Shown here: piece by piece, positions 38,403 through 47,990 of the stretch
Position numbering within the stretch: the first letter of the stretch is position 1
Layout of the letters: each line of letters begins with the position of its first letter
Origin: Colwellia sp. MB02u-6
GTDB lineage: Bacteria > Pseudomonadota > Gammaproteobacteria > Enterobacterales > Alteromonadaceae
Length of the DNA: 60,127 bases
Assembly: GCF_014077095.1 (NCBI RefSeq)
Contig: NZ_JACGVG010000014.1
Coordinates: 1-60,127, forward strand
Direction: 5' to 3'
The notes under the pieces: generated by a model
Told to the model about the DNA's origin: nothing
Seen by the model: only the letters and a program-made list of their open reading frames with translations
Databases searched by the model: none
Position numbers and translations under genes: made by a program

Positions 38403-38580
38403 ACGTTGCCTGCATGGATACAGGTACTTGGGTTATGTCTGAAACAAATAACCCGTGCCTGCATCGATGCAGGTACTTGGGCTATGTCGGGAACAAATAA
38501 CCCGTGCCTGCATCGATGCAGGTTCTTGAGTTATGTCGAAAAAAATACCCCGTGACTGCATGGGCAGTTATTTGAGTAAA
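38403..38580. repeat. 49-bp tandem repeat with a palindromic core, four copies
   Basis: Units start at about 38408, 38457, 38506 and 38554. The two central copies carry the perfect 16-bp palindrome cctgcatcgatgcagg, while the outer copies are degenerate versions. Constant flanks include gtacttggg and ctatgtc. The spacers between palindromes are near-identical, so this is a minisatellite and not a CRISPR. Confidence 0.85.
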
Positions 38581-38590
38581 AATTTAATAA

Positions 38591-38617
38591 AAAAAAGCCG
38601 CATTAAGCGGCTTTTTT
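38591..38617. terminator. Bidirectional rho-independent terminator
   Basis: AAAAAAGCCGC and GCGGCTTTTTT form a perfect 11-bp stem with a 5-nt loop between converging genes (Lrp-type on the plus strand and the lipoprotein on the minus strand), so it can serve both. Confidence 0.92.
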
Positions 38618-38664
38618 ATCTAGGGTTAGCCCTATAGTTACTTACTCGTTAGCAGTAAAGTGTA

Positions 38665-40251
38665 CTATGAACCGCCTGTACTGCCTGTACTACCTGTTGC
38701 TGTATCACAAACAATAGACTCTGTTTGTGCTTCATCAGTGCCATCTGCAGTAATTGTATACGCTTTAGTACCTAAGCTTGCAAGGCTACCTTTATAGGTA
38801 ACGCTTACGTTATAAGTTGAATCTTCAAGAAGGTTACTTAAAGCGTACGCACCCTCACCTTCATCTGTAGCCACTTTTTTAGACTTACCAGCTAAGCTAT
38901 ATTTAACTAACGCGCCAGAAGCACCGACAGTTGAGCTGGTATCGTTACTACACTGCGCTACTAACGAAAGTGTTTCATTAATAACCGTTGGGCCAGCTAA
39001 TGTGGCGTTAATATCACCACATAAGTCAACTTCTGACGTTGTTTTAAACCATACAGTGCCATTGCTATCAGTAATGGTTAAATTCGCTGTAGTATCTGCA
39101 GCAATACCTCTTTTAGATAGCTTGTTTTGTTTTACAAATACTGGATCATTAGCTTTAAGCTTGTTAGAAAAACTAACGCTAGCTGATGAAACATCAACAT
39201 ACAAACCATCAACAGGTATTGCATCACCTGAAGTTAAAATGCGCATAGCTGAAGTACAGCTTGGGCTACTTGTCACACCCGCAAAGGTAGTTAAGTGATC
39301 CGTTGCAAAACTAGCATTGTAATAGTTTTCTGCTGCGACTAGGTTACCCACGACTAATTTTTCAGATTCAGTTGTCCAGACGCCGGTATCTTCGTTTTGC
39401 GAAAGCAGTGTTAGCTCTTCACCTGTAGTAAAACCTTTATCTTCAGGTATTGCCATTTCAATAGTAATTGGCTGAGAAAATTTCTTAATCTTAACGCCAT
39501 TATTATCAAGCATTACTACGCTTACAACACCTACTGGTGTTAGCGTAGTAGCTGACTCAGTAGTATTTAAGCCTTCTGGCGTAATTGCTGCACCAGAAGA
39601 TGTACTAGTATCTGCAGTAACTATCGATAATGTGACACTGTCACCAGAAATTGCATTGCCATCGGCATCTTGTAATATAGTGCCCGCGGCAACCGTTACA
39701 TTTGCTACTGCTTGACCTTCGGCTACACTGCCAGTAATTTCATTTGGAGTAGTACCATTTGCTACAGTTTCAGTAACTTCGGCAGTTGCAACACCCGCTG
39801 TATCTTTTGAGATCAGCTTCAATTGCACATCTAGGTTACCTTCGCTTAAGTCTTCAAGCTCAATAACATAGCTTTTAGTAATATAGGTATCAGCGGTAAC
39901 AACAGCAGTTATTTCTGAAACACTAGCACCACTTTTCAGCTGAAAAGTTAAACTACCATCAACAGACTCAATAGTAGCAGTAACATTACCATCGATATCA
40001 ACGATGTTTGTTGACGCTATACCATTTTCGAAAAATGAAATGTTAGCAGCAACAAGGTCAGTGCTTTCAGCATCAATAACGTTAACGTTTGCAACAGGAG
40101 CTAATGCTACTGGCGCTGCTGGCGGAACGATAACGGCTGGCGGCTCAACCGGTGGTGGCGCATCAGCGTCTTTTTTGTCGCTAAAGCAACCTGATAATGC
40201 AATAGCAGATGCTACTGATAAAGCTAATAGTGATTTTTTGTTAGTAAACAT
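38665..40251 (-). CDS. Large lipoprotein of unknown function
   Basis: The 528-residue product has a lipoprotein signal peptide with the lipobox ALSGC (Cys22), followed by an acidic, proline-rich linker (DADAPPPVEPPAVIVPPAAP) and a long Ala/Thr/Val/Ser-rich beta region with carboxypeptidase-regulatory-like stretches (YALSNLLEDSTYNVSVTYKG). It ends in a Ser/Gly/Thr repeat (GSTGSTGGS). I do not recognise a catalytic domain. Composition is typical of surface-exposed beta-sandwich lipoproteins in Alteromonadales. It is a single gene between a terminator and the BIME array. Confidence 0.75.
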   Translation of the reverse strand: MFTNKKSLLALSVASAIALSGCFSDKKDADAPPPVEPPAVIVPPAAPVALAPVANVNVIDAESTDLVAANISFFENGIASTNIVDIDGNVTATIESVDGSLTFQLKSGASVSEITAVVTADTYITKSYVIELEDLSEGNLDVQLKLISKDTAGVATAEVTETVANGTTPNEITGSVAEGQAVANVTVAAGTILQDADGNAISGDSVTLSIVTADTSTSSGAAITPEGLNTTESATTLTPVGVVSVVMLDNNGVKIKKFSQPITIEMAIPEDKGFTTGEELTLLSQNEDTGVWTTESEKLVVGNLVAAENYYNASFATDHLTTFAGVTSSPSCTSAMRILTSGDAIPVDGLYVDVSSASVSFSNKLKANDPVFVKQNKLSKRGIAADTTANLTITDSNGTVWFKTTSEVDLCGDINATLAGPTVINETLSLVAQCSNDTSSTVGASGALVKYSLAGKSKKVATDEGEGAYALSNLLEDSTYNVSVTYKGSLASLGTKAYTITADGTDEAQTESIVCDTATGSTGSTGGS

Positions 40252-40437
40252 AGAGAGTCCTTTTTGATTCCATCATAGTGTTATTTTTTAATACTGCTTC
40301 ATTGTGTTGATATTTAATACTGCTTCATTGTGCTGCTTTTTAATACTGATCAATTGTACCTTGTTGTATCCTGCGGTTAAACATAGAGCTTGTTAATTTT
40401 TTGCTAAAAGCTAAAATTTATAGCTTTAAACTTTCTT

Positions 40438-41714
40438 TAAAAAACGTAGGGGCGACTTCAGTCGCCTTTATTGGCCGAACAACTGGCCAATACCCATATT
40501 TTATATTTGCTTTGTACCAAGGCGAATAAATTCGCCCCTACAAAAGGCCTTAACCAATACATATCTGATAGGCGAATGAATTCGCCCCTGCACCGAGAAT
40601 GTCGTAAAAAAACGTAGGGGCGACTTCAGTCGCCTTTATTGGCTGAACAATTAGCCAATACCCATATTTTATATTTGCTTTGTACCAAGGCGAATAAATT
40701 CGCCCCTACAGGTAGCCTCAACCAAAAATGTCGTTAAAAAACGTAGGGGCGACTTCAGTCGCCTTTATTGGCCGAACACCGACCAATACCCATGTTTTAT
40801 ATTTGCTTTGTACCAAGGCGAATAAATTCGCCCCTACAGGTAGCCACAACCAAGAATGTCGTAAAAAACGTAGGGGCGACTTCAGTCGCCTTTATTGGCC
40901 GAACAACTGGCCAACACCCATATTTTATATTTGCTTTGTACCAAGGCGAATAAATTCGCCCCTACAAAAGGCCTTAACCAATACATATCTGATAGGCGAA
41001 TGAATTCGCCCCTACAGGTAGCCACAACCAAAAAACGTCGTTAAAAAACGTAGGGGGCGACTTCAGTCGCCTTTATTGGCCGAACAACTGACCAATACCC
41101 ATGTTTTATATTTGCTTTGTACCAAGGCGAATAAATTCGCCCCTACAAAAGGCCTTAACCAATACATATCTGATAGGCGAATAAATTCGCCCCTACAGGT
41201 GACCTCAACCAAAAACGTCGTTAAAAAACGTAGGGGCGACTTCAGTCGCCTTTATTGGCCAAACAATTAACCAATACCCGTGTTTTATATTTGGTTTATG
41301 CCAAGGCGAATAAATTCGCCTCTACAGGTGGCCTCAACCAAAAATGTCGTTAAAAAACGTAGGGGCGACTTCAGTCGCCTTTATTGGCCAAACAATTAAC
41401 CAATACCCGTTTTTTATATTTGCTTTGTACCAAGGCGAATAAATTCGCCCCTACAGGTGACCTCAACCAAAAATGTCGTTAAAAAACGTAGGGGCGACTT
41501 CAGTCGCCTTTATTGGCCGAACAACTGACCAATACCCCTGTTTTATATTTGCTTTGTACCAAGGCGAATAAATTCGCCCCTACACGTAGCCACAACCCAA
41601 AAACGCCATTAAAAAACGTAGGGGCGACTTCAGTCGCCTTTATCAGCTGAACAACTAGCCAACACCCCTGTTTTATATTTACTTTATGCCAAAGCGAATA
41701 AATTCGCCCCTACA
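40438..41714. repeat. BIME-like array of inverted REP hairpins, nine units
   Basis: Nine copies of gtaggggcgacttcagtcgcc start at about 40445, 40613, 40742, 40869, 41049, 41229, 41358, 41487 and 41617. Each is followed by an inverted partner, ggcgaataaattcgcccctac. Both arms are hairpins (GGCGACT-TC-AGTCGCC and GGCGAAT-AA-ATTCGCC) sharing the gtagggg head, so each unit is a head-to-head REP pair. Period is about 129 bp in short units and 168-180 bp in long units, which carry a second inverted arm. Frames inside the array are artefacts. The array lies between two minus-strand genes, directly after the YjbH gene. Confidence 0.93.
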
Positions 41715-41751
41715 GGTAAACCTCAACCAAAAGATAACTACCCTTCTGCTT

Positions 41752-43992
41752 TTACTTATACTCCATATAAGCATTTTTCAATCGGGCTAAATTAGCATAA
41801 ATATAATCGCTCGACATACGGCCTTGATTTAAAAAACTACGGTCTAAGCTAATTGCAGTGCCTGGTGTGTAGCCCTGGTTAAATACCAAGCGGTTATGCG
41901 ACTTGCCTATTTGCGTACTCGCCGTATGGCGCCAAGCTTCTTTACCCTTTATTTGACCATATCGGGTAACGGCCATATCTTTGCGTGAGCTTAGCGGAAT
42001 ACTGATAGACACCCCAGCTTTTTGCGCGCTAGTATTTTCGTAAAACAGGCCAATGTAACTATCACCAAACCAAAAACGGCTTTCTAGTTTTGCGCCAGTA
42101 TCTTTACTCCAAAACTCACCTGCCGTAGCATGAAAAGTAATATCTTGCTCTACCCAGTTATATTGATACGACAGGGTTTTATAGTCGCGGTTACCATTAT
42201 AGTTTTGGTATACAAAGTAGCCCACATTAGCAGTTACCTTGTGGCGCCCTGCAGGACTTAACCAAGCGGTTTCATTAATAATACCGCTGTAATCGTAGGT
42301 TTCTTGAAAGTAACCTACTTGAGTTTGGTTGTATAATCCAAAAGGTAAGGCAAAGGTTTGATAAAACACCGCACGGTCAACCCCAGTATGTTCACGATAA
42401 TGTTTAAACGGGGCGGTTTTTTCAAAGTCGTCACTGTTAGCAACATGTACTTGGCCGCTAACACTTACACCACCCCCTTGCCATAAGGGTAAATCAATAT
42501 CAGCGCGTAGCGCTAACGAAAAATCAATAACACCCAACTCGGTAGCATAAGTGTTTGTTAGTGCTGGGCTTATGGTCACCCGGGGTTTAAAGTAAGGCGA
42601 GTTTGCTCGTGTAAGTCCAACCCAAGTTACCCCTTTGGGAATAGCCGTTGCACCTTGGTGTATAGCTAAATCTGGATTTTGCTGGCCGTTAATAAAGGCG
42701 CGGTAATTATCAACTTGCCCGAGTATACTCATTAATGGCGTGTCGTATTTTGCCAGCTGAATAGTAAACTCAACACCCGGCTCGGTTACATGCTCAACGA
42801 TACGGCCAAGTACTAAACCAAAGGCATCAATATCGTTACGGTTAAATACCGGATTTTCAAACTGAATAATCAACTGCTTTTGTTGATTATAACCTACCAG
42901 TATGTTTTCAAAGCCATCAGCAGCAAGTGCCGCTTTTAGCGAAAATGCTTGAGTATTTAGGGTCAGTTTATTTAAGGTAAGAGTATTTAAAGCGGTATCG
43001 GCTGCCGTTATCGGGTAAGCCGAAGCCTGTGCTGCAATTTTCATGGTATTGTGGCTAGGGGTGTTCTTTGATGCCGCAGTAGTTGCTACAGGTGCACTAG
43101 TCACTATAGGTACAGGTGCAGCATCCCTGGAAGCCGAAGTAAAAAAACCTGGCGGTTTATTTTGTTTTACACCGTATGTAGCAGCCGCGTGATTTGGCTG
43201 CACTTGTGCTGCGCTTTTACTGTTAACTGCTGGCTGATCATAGTCATCAAACAAGGGTATGGTAAGGTTAAGACCCCAATAGGTGCCCTGCTCATCATAA
43301 TCGCTATTACTATAAAAGCGACTGGTTAAGGTCAATGTACCCACATCAAACAGCCATTTTTTGGGTAAGGTAATACGAGCCGCGGCATTTTCTGCCTCAC
43401 CATCATGCTCTACCTGTAGGCTCAACCAATCATATAATTGCCACTCAACACCGGCAAATACACCATCCATTTGCCCAGTTAAACGCTTACTATTAGCCAA
43501 CCCGGCACTAAAATTAAAGTCACCTAACTGTTTAGAAGCCACCGCATAATAAGTTGCGTACTGATTCGCAGTACCACCAATATCTTTGCCCCCTACCGCT
43601 AAACTAAACCAGTCATTAGGGATAAACGGAAGTTGATACTTAGCATTAAATGACAAATCCCTCACCTGCCCCTTACCCTCGCTATAAAACATATTATCGT
43701 TCATTGAATTAGCAGCTACTTGTCCACTTACTTCAAAGCCCTCAAATAACCCAGCGCTAAATATAAAGTTGTGACCATCTATATATTTATTACCGCGAAA
43801 ATCAAGTTGGTTATTATAGCCAATATCAACAGTACCTTTAGCCTGCGTCAGTGCAGATGGGGTATTTATTAGCCCGGTATAGCCATTTAACGATTGAAAG
43901 CTATTTAACTTATCTGCCGCCATAAGAGGCGCGCTTAAAGCAACTAAACCGCCCAAAAATACTGTATTTAATTTAGTCATAGTCATAGTCAT
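41752..43992 (-). CDS. YjbH-domain outer-membrane protein (polysaccharide export associated)
   Basis: The 746-residue protein has a signal peptide (about residues 7-25, ending APLMAA) and the YjbH landmarks SLNGYTGLINTPSALTQAKG and an early beta-barrel, a central soluble region (about 270-420) and a second barrel ending in NLARLKNAYMEYK. YjbH belongs to the E. coli yjbEFGH exopolysaccharide operon, and relatives (WbfB) occur in Vibrio capsule/O-antigen loci. It lacks yjbEFG neighbours here and sits at the downstream end of the polysaccharide locus. The first residues MTMTMT come from a short agtcat repeat, so the exact start is uncertain. Confidence 0.88.
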   Translation of the reverse strand: MTMTMTKLNTVFLGGLVALSAPLMAADKLNSFQSLNGYTGLINTPSALTQAKGTVDIGYNNQLDFRGNKYIDGHNFIFSAGLFEGFEVSGQVAANSMNDNMFYSEGKGQVRDLSFNAKYQLPFIPNDWFSLAVGGKDIGGTANQYATYYAVASKQLGDFNFSAGLANSKRLTGQMDGVFAGVEWQLYDWLSLQVEHDGEAENAAARITLPKKWLFDVGTLTLTSRFYSNSDYDEQGTYWGLNLTIPLFDDYDQPAVNSKSAAQVQPNHAAATYGVKQNKPPGFFTSASRDAAPVPIVTSAPVATTAASKNTPSHNTMKIAAQASAYPITAADTALNTLTLNKLTLNTQAFSLKAALAADGFENILVGYNQQKQLIIQFENPVFNRNDIDAFGLVLGRIVEHVTEPGVEFTIQLAKYDTPLMSILGQVDNYRAFINGQQNPDLAIHQGATAIPKGVTWVGLTRANSPYFKPRVTISPALTNTYATELGVIDFSLALRADIDLPLWQGGGVSVSGQVHVANSDDFEKTAPFKHYREHTGVDRAVFYQTFALPFGLYNQTQVGYFQETYDYSGIINETAWLSPAGRHKVTANVGYFVYQNYNGNRDYKTLSYQYNWVEQDITFHATAGEFWSKDTGAKLESRFWFGDSYIGLFYENTSAQKAGVSISIPLSSRKDMAVTRYGQIKGKEAWRHTASTQIGKSHNRLVFNQGYTPGTAISLDRSFLNQGRMSSDYIYANLARLKNAYMEYK

Positions 43993-44550
43993 AAATTCGT
44001 GTTGACTCTTTTATTTTTAGTGATTGTCAATGCGACATGAATGCAGCATTAATACAAAATCAATCCATTATTCACTCACGACTTGTGTGAGTATTTACTA
44101 CACTTTGAATAGGCAAACGTTATTAGCGCTGTTTTTCAAGGTGGCTAGCATAAACAGCTTAAATTATATTAATGACAAATAGAAATAAATTAATAGTGCC
44201 AAGGCTAAAAAAACAAAGCTTTTATACGCTTATTAGCGCGATATTTATATCCAACCGAAAGCAATTAATCCCCTCTAAAGCCCAGAGCCTATTGATAATG
44301 ACTTTAATTAAAACCCATTGTCACCATAAGAAATAAACAAGGCTAAATTAGAAGTTAATGAGAAAGCATAAGCATATCGTCTATTACTCCTATTACACCT
44401 ATAAAGCACAGCACCCTCATAACCTCTTTTTCTATATCGCTTTTTTCGGGCGATGCACACGCTATAAAACCGCACTTACAGCAAAACTAAACACCGAACT
44501 TGGCCTAATGTCTTGCTGAAAGCTGAAATCTGACAGCTATCAACTATTTG
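43993..44550. other. Gap between YjbH and the WbpM-like gene
   Basis: About 560 bp of AT-rich sequence with many stops on both strands. I see no gene remnant, only a weak paired ctgaaagctgaaatctgacagct near 44517. It probably holds the promoter of the YjbH gene. Confidence 0.4.
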
Positions 44551-46506
44551 TTAGTTTTTCAAATTAACCACATTACTCAAAACCTTCTCCTCCACCACAT
44601 TTTCAGACCTAGCATTCCACACTAAATCACAAATACCATCGGTAGGGTTAAAGCCTGTAGGTGCGTCGAGTAATAGCTGGCGAATTGTTTCATGCTCAAA
44701 GTTATGACAAGCAATATCTAAGGCATCAATAAATACATTGAGTGCTTTAAGCGGCAGCATAACTTCGTTGGCGGTCATTATACGCTCATGGGCGGTTTGC
44801 GATACGTTATTGCCTATTAGCAGTTCTTCATAAAGTTTTTCACCTGGACGAAGGCCGGTGCATTTTATTTCTATATCGCCATGCGGGTTATCTTCTGTTT
44901 TAATTTCCAGGCCCGACAGCCTGACCATTTTAATGGCTAGGTCTTTTATTTTTACAGAATTGCCCATGTCGAGCACAAACACATCACCACCTTTACCCAT
45001 AGCCCCTGCTTGTATTACAAGTTGGGCGGCTTCGGGTATGGTCATAAAGTAACGCGTAATATCGGGGTGAGTTAAGGTAATTGGGCCGCCTTGTTCTATT
45101 TGGCGACGAAATAGGGGTACTACAGAGCCCGAAGAGCCAAGCACATTGCCAAAACGCACCATACAAAAACGGGTATTATGTTTGCTACCTTGCTCTTGTG
45201 CTAAGCCTTGCAGTACGAGCTCGGCCATACGTTTTGTAGCCCCCATAACATTGGTGGGGCGTACGGCTTTATCGGTAGAAATAAGCACAAAGGTAGCCAC
45301 TTTAGCGTTAACAGCAGCCTTGGCCGCATAATAGGTACCAAAGACATTATTACGCACCCCTTCAACTACATTGTGCTCAACTAAGGGTACGTGTTTATAG
45401 GCTGCGGTATGGTAAACGGTTTGCACACCAAAGGTCAGCATAACAGTTTCAAGGCGGTTAACACGCTGCACTGAGCCCAGAATAGGAATTAACTCAATGG
45501 CTAGTGCTTGGCGAGTAATGTATTCAGCTAATTCTTTTTCAATAGAGTAAAGCGCAATTTCACTACGCTCAAAAAGCACTAACTTTGTTGGTTTTATTTT
45601 AACTATTTGCCGACAAAGCTCAGAACCAATAGAGCCCCCCGCACCGGTAACCATAACGATTTTATTGCTTATATTTGCGGTCATTAATTCGGGTTTAGGC
45701 GTTACAGGGTCGCGCCCTAATAAGTCTTCAACACCAACATCTCTAAATTCAGACAGCTTTGCTTTACCTTCAACCACATCAGCCATACTTGGAATAGACA
45801 GTACTTTAATCGTTAGGGACTCTAGCTGAACCAATACCTGTTTACGCCTTGCACGTGTAGCACTCGGCATGGCCAGTAACACCTTAGTGGCTTTACGTTT
45901 TTTTATTAACTCATCTATGTTACTAAAAGCACATACGGGTATACCCTGTATTATTGAGCTATGTTTGTTTACGTCGTCGTCAATAAACACACTAACAAAA
46001 TATTCAGGGCCTGCATTTAACGCCGTAGCAAGCTGCCTACCGGCAGAGCCCGCACCATAAATAATCACCGACTCTTTATTACTGGTGGTCATTTTGCCAA
46101 TAAGTGCCCTGACTAATATGCGAGAACCGCCCACGGTTAATAAACATAACCAAGCAAAAATAAACGGCATAGTGCGCGGTATGCCCACACCGATAAAAAA
46201 AGCTAATAACACCAGCACAACGGTTGTTATTACTGTACCTAATACAATGGCCCAGAGTGCTTGCGAGTTCATGTATCTAAGCACGGCACGGTATAAGCCC
46301 AAGCTAATAAATGCATATAAACTGATGGGTATTAATAAAGCCAACAACAACCAGTTATCGGCATTTTTTAAAGGCTCAACACTATCAAGCCTAACAATAA
46401 GCGCTAACCAAAAAGCCATGGCGATAAAAAGCGAGTCGATACACAAAGTAATCACGCGCTTTTTTGCCCGTGATGCATTGATAATTGAGCGGATAAAACT
46501 ATCCAT
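44551..46506 (-). CDS. Membrane-bound UDP-sugar 4,6-dehydratase (WbpM/FlaA1 type)
   Basis: The 651-residue protein has four N-terminal membrane helices (about residues 18-130), a first Rossmann domain (VIIYGAGSAGRQLATAL, about 147) and a C-terminal SDR dehydratase domain (VMVTGAGGSIGSELCRQI, about 283). The catalytic region reads STDKAVRPTNVMGATKRMAE, where Met replaces the usual SDR Tyr, as in WbpM. It would convert UDP-GlcNAc to the 4-keto-6-deoxy intermediate used to make QuiNAc or FucNAc, which fits the WbpV-like dehydrogenase and sugar transferase upstream in the locus. A second, broken copy of its N-terminus lies just upstream. Confidence 0.92.
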   Translation of the reverse strand: MDSFIRSIINASRAKKRVITLCIDSLFIAMAFWLALIVRLDSVEPLKNADNWLLLALLIPISLYAFISLGLYRAVLRYMNSQALWAIVLGTVITTVVLVLLAFFIGVGIPRTMPFIFAWLCLLTVGGSRILVRALIGKMTTSNKESVIIYGAGSAGRQLATALNAGPEYFVSVFIDDDVNKHSSIIQGIPVCAFSNIDELIKKRKATKVLLAMPSATRARRKQVLVQLESLTIKVLSIPSMADVVEGKAKLSEFRDVGVEDLLGRDPVTPKPELMTANISNKIVMVTGAGGSIGSELCRQIVKIKPTKLVLFERSEIALYSIEKELAEYITRQALAIELIPILGSVQRVNRLETVMLTFGVQTVYHTAAYKHVPLVEHNVVEGVRNNVFGTYYAAKAAVNAKVATFVLISTDKAVRPTNVMGATKRMAELVLQGLAQEQGSKHNTRFCMVRFGNVLGSSGSVVPLFRRQIEQGGPITLTHPDITRYFMTIPEAAQLVIQAGAMGKGGDVFVLDMGNSVKIKDLAIKMVRLSGLEIKTEDNPHGDIEIKCTGLRPGEKLYEELLIGNNVSQTAHERIMTANEVMLPLKALNVFIDALDIACHNFEHETIRQLLLDAPTGFNPTDGICDLVWNARSENVVEEKVLSNVVNLKN

Positions 46507-46531
46507 TACAAGTTCCTTTTACTACTTAAGG

Positions 46532-46563
46532 TGCTAGGTTCAGGTTCTAGGTTCTAGGTTCTA
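46532..46563. repeat. Heptanucleotide repeat (aggttct)
   Basis: About four copies of aggttct, one degenerate, between the intact WbpM-like gene and the relic of its paralogue. Confidence 0.75.
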
Positions 46564-46905
46564 CAAAATTTTGTCATCTATCCAGCTAATTAAAGCCCAT
46601 TTGCCAAAGGAAATATAAATGGCAAACAGGGCAGGAAAACCACTACCTAAGGCTATAGCCCAAACCGATTGTATACTCATATCGTGCAGTACTGCACGAT
46701 AAAGGCCAAACTTTACAAAAACGATTAAACTTAGCGGTAGAGCGCAGATAAAAACGATCCAATAATTTTATCAAATAAAGGCGTATAGCTATCAAGGCGC
46801 GTAAATAATGCCAGCCAAAAAGCACACAGTAAAAATACATAATCTATCAACAACAAAATGGCACGTTTGTAAGGGCGCGGCAAACTCAAAACAGACTGAA
46901 TTTAA
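46561..46905 (-). pseudogene. N-terminal relic of a second WbpM-like dehydratase
   Basis: The minus strand encodes LSLPRPYKRAILLLIDYVFL, then LCAFWLALFTRLDSYTPLFD, and after a frameshift LPLSLIVFVKFGLYRAVLHD and SIQSVWAIALGSG. This parallels the N-terminal membrane domain of the intact neighbour at 44551-46506, which has AFWLALIVRLDS and LGLYRAVLRYMNSQALWAIV. No start codon remains, and both nucleotide-binding domains are missing. It appears to be what is left of a tandem duplicate or of a replaced allele. Confidence 0.8.
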
Positions 46906-47084
46906 GACACTTAAATTTCATTTTCATAGCTAGCTATGCATTAAGTTTTTTATATGACTAAGTGGATGTGTATTATACATATAAAGAAGAAGGTTGTTGC
47001 ATATTTATACAGCTTTATTACTTTGCTATTTCTATCAAAGCTCTTGGTTGTCATACCCGATAATCCACACTATATTATAGATAC

Positions 47085-47969
47085 TTATCCTATCAATTCA
47101 GACAAATAAGCTTTAAAATCATCACCTAATTCTGCATGACGTAATCCATACTCAACATTAGCCTTCATATAACCAAGCTTAGAACCACAATCGTGAGACT
47201 TACCTGTCATATGAAAAGCTTCTACGGTTTCAAGCTTCATTAGCATTGCGATAGCGTCGGTCAATTGAATTTCATCACCTGCACCAGGGGGCGTAAATTC
47301 AAGTAAATCCCAAATTTTATTTGATAATACATAGCGTCCAACCACAGCTAAGTTTGAAGGCGCTTCATCAATAGGTGGTTTTTCAACAACAGCAGTCATT
47401 GCTTTAGATTCACCCGGTACTAATTCATAGCCAGCGCAATCAACTACGCCATAACTACTTACTTTATCCATAGGAACAGGCTCAACCATTATCTGACTAT
47501 AACCTCCTACTTCCTTATAACGGGTTAACATTGCCGCTAAGTTTTCCGTTTTTAAATCCGCTGTTGTATCATCTAAAATAACATCTGGAAGTACAACCAC
47601 AAATGGTTCATTACCAATAATAGGCCGAGCTTTTAATACCGCATGCCCTAAACCTTTAGCCTCACCTTGACGAACATGTAATATAGTGACATCTTTAGGG
47701 CAAATGGCTTGAATTTCATCTAATAATTGGCGTTTAACGCGTTTTTCTAACGTTGTTTCTAATTCAAAAGATTTATCAAAATGATTTTCAATGGCATTTT
47801 TAGAAGAATGCGTAACTAACACTATTTCTTTAATACCTGCAGCAACACATTCATTAACAATGTATTGGATCATAGGTTTATCAACAATAGGCAACATTTC
47901 TTTTGGGATAGCTTTTGTAGCGGGTAGCATACGCGTACCTAAACCTGCTACTGGGATTACTGCTTTCAT
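47085..47969 (-). CDS. galU: UTP-glucose-1-phosphate uridylyltransferase
   Basis: The 294-residue enzyme makes UDP-glucose from UTP and glucose-1-phosphate. It starts with the nucleotidyltransferase motif [20 protein letters not shown] and includes [34 protein letters not shown] and [12 protein letters not shown], all typical of bacterial GalU, at the usual length. UDP-glucose feeds Ugd two genes upstream and then the epimerase, giving UDP-glucuronate and UDP-galacturonate. It follows the epimerase gene after 21 bp. Confidence 0.96.
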   Translation of the reverse strand: MKAVIPVAGLGTRMLPATKAIPKEMLPIVDKPMIQYIVNECVAAGIKEIVLVTHSSKNAIENHFDKSFELETTLEKRVKRQLLDEIQAICPKDVTILHVRQGEAKGLGHAVLKARPIIGNEPFVVVLPDVILDDTTADLKTENLAAMLTRYKEVGGYSQIMVEPVPMDKVSSYGVVDCAGYELVPGESKAMTAVVEKPPIDEAPSNLAVVGRYVLSNKIWDLLEFTPPGAGDEIQLTDAIAMLMKLETVEAFHMTGKSHDCGSKLGYMKANVEYGLRHAELGDDFKAYLSELIG

Positions 47970-47990
47970 TATTGCAACGTCCTTTGTATT

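Noticed and set aside
38403-38580. Possible CRISPR array or tRNA-like repeat
   Set aside because: Only four units, and the sequence between palindromes is repeated too; no cloverleaf.
40728-41270. Several plus-strand open frames of 60-90 codons
   Set aside because: They lie wholly inside the BIME array, and their translations repeat with the DNA period; no ribosome binding sites.
40438-41714. Possible CRISPR array
   Set aside because: Units are hairpin pairs with near-identical sequence throughout and no unique spacers; no cas genes nearby.
46530-46560. tRNA-like ggttc motif
   Set aside because: It is a simple heptanucleotide repeat, with no acceptor or anticodon stems around it.
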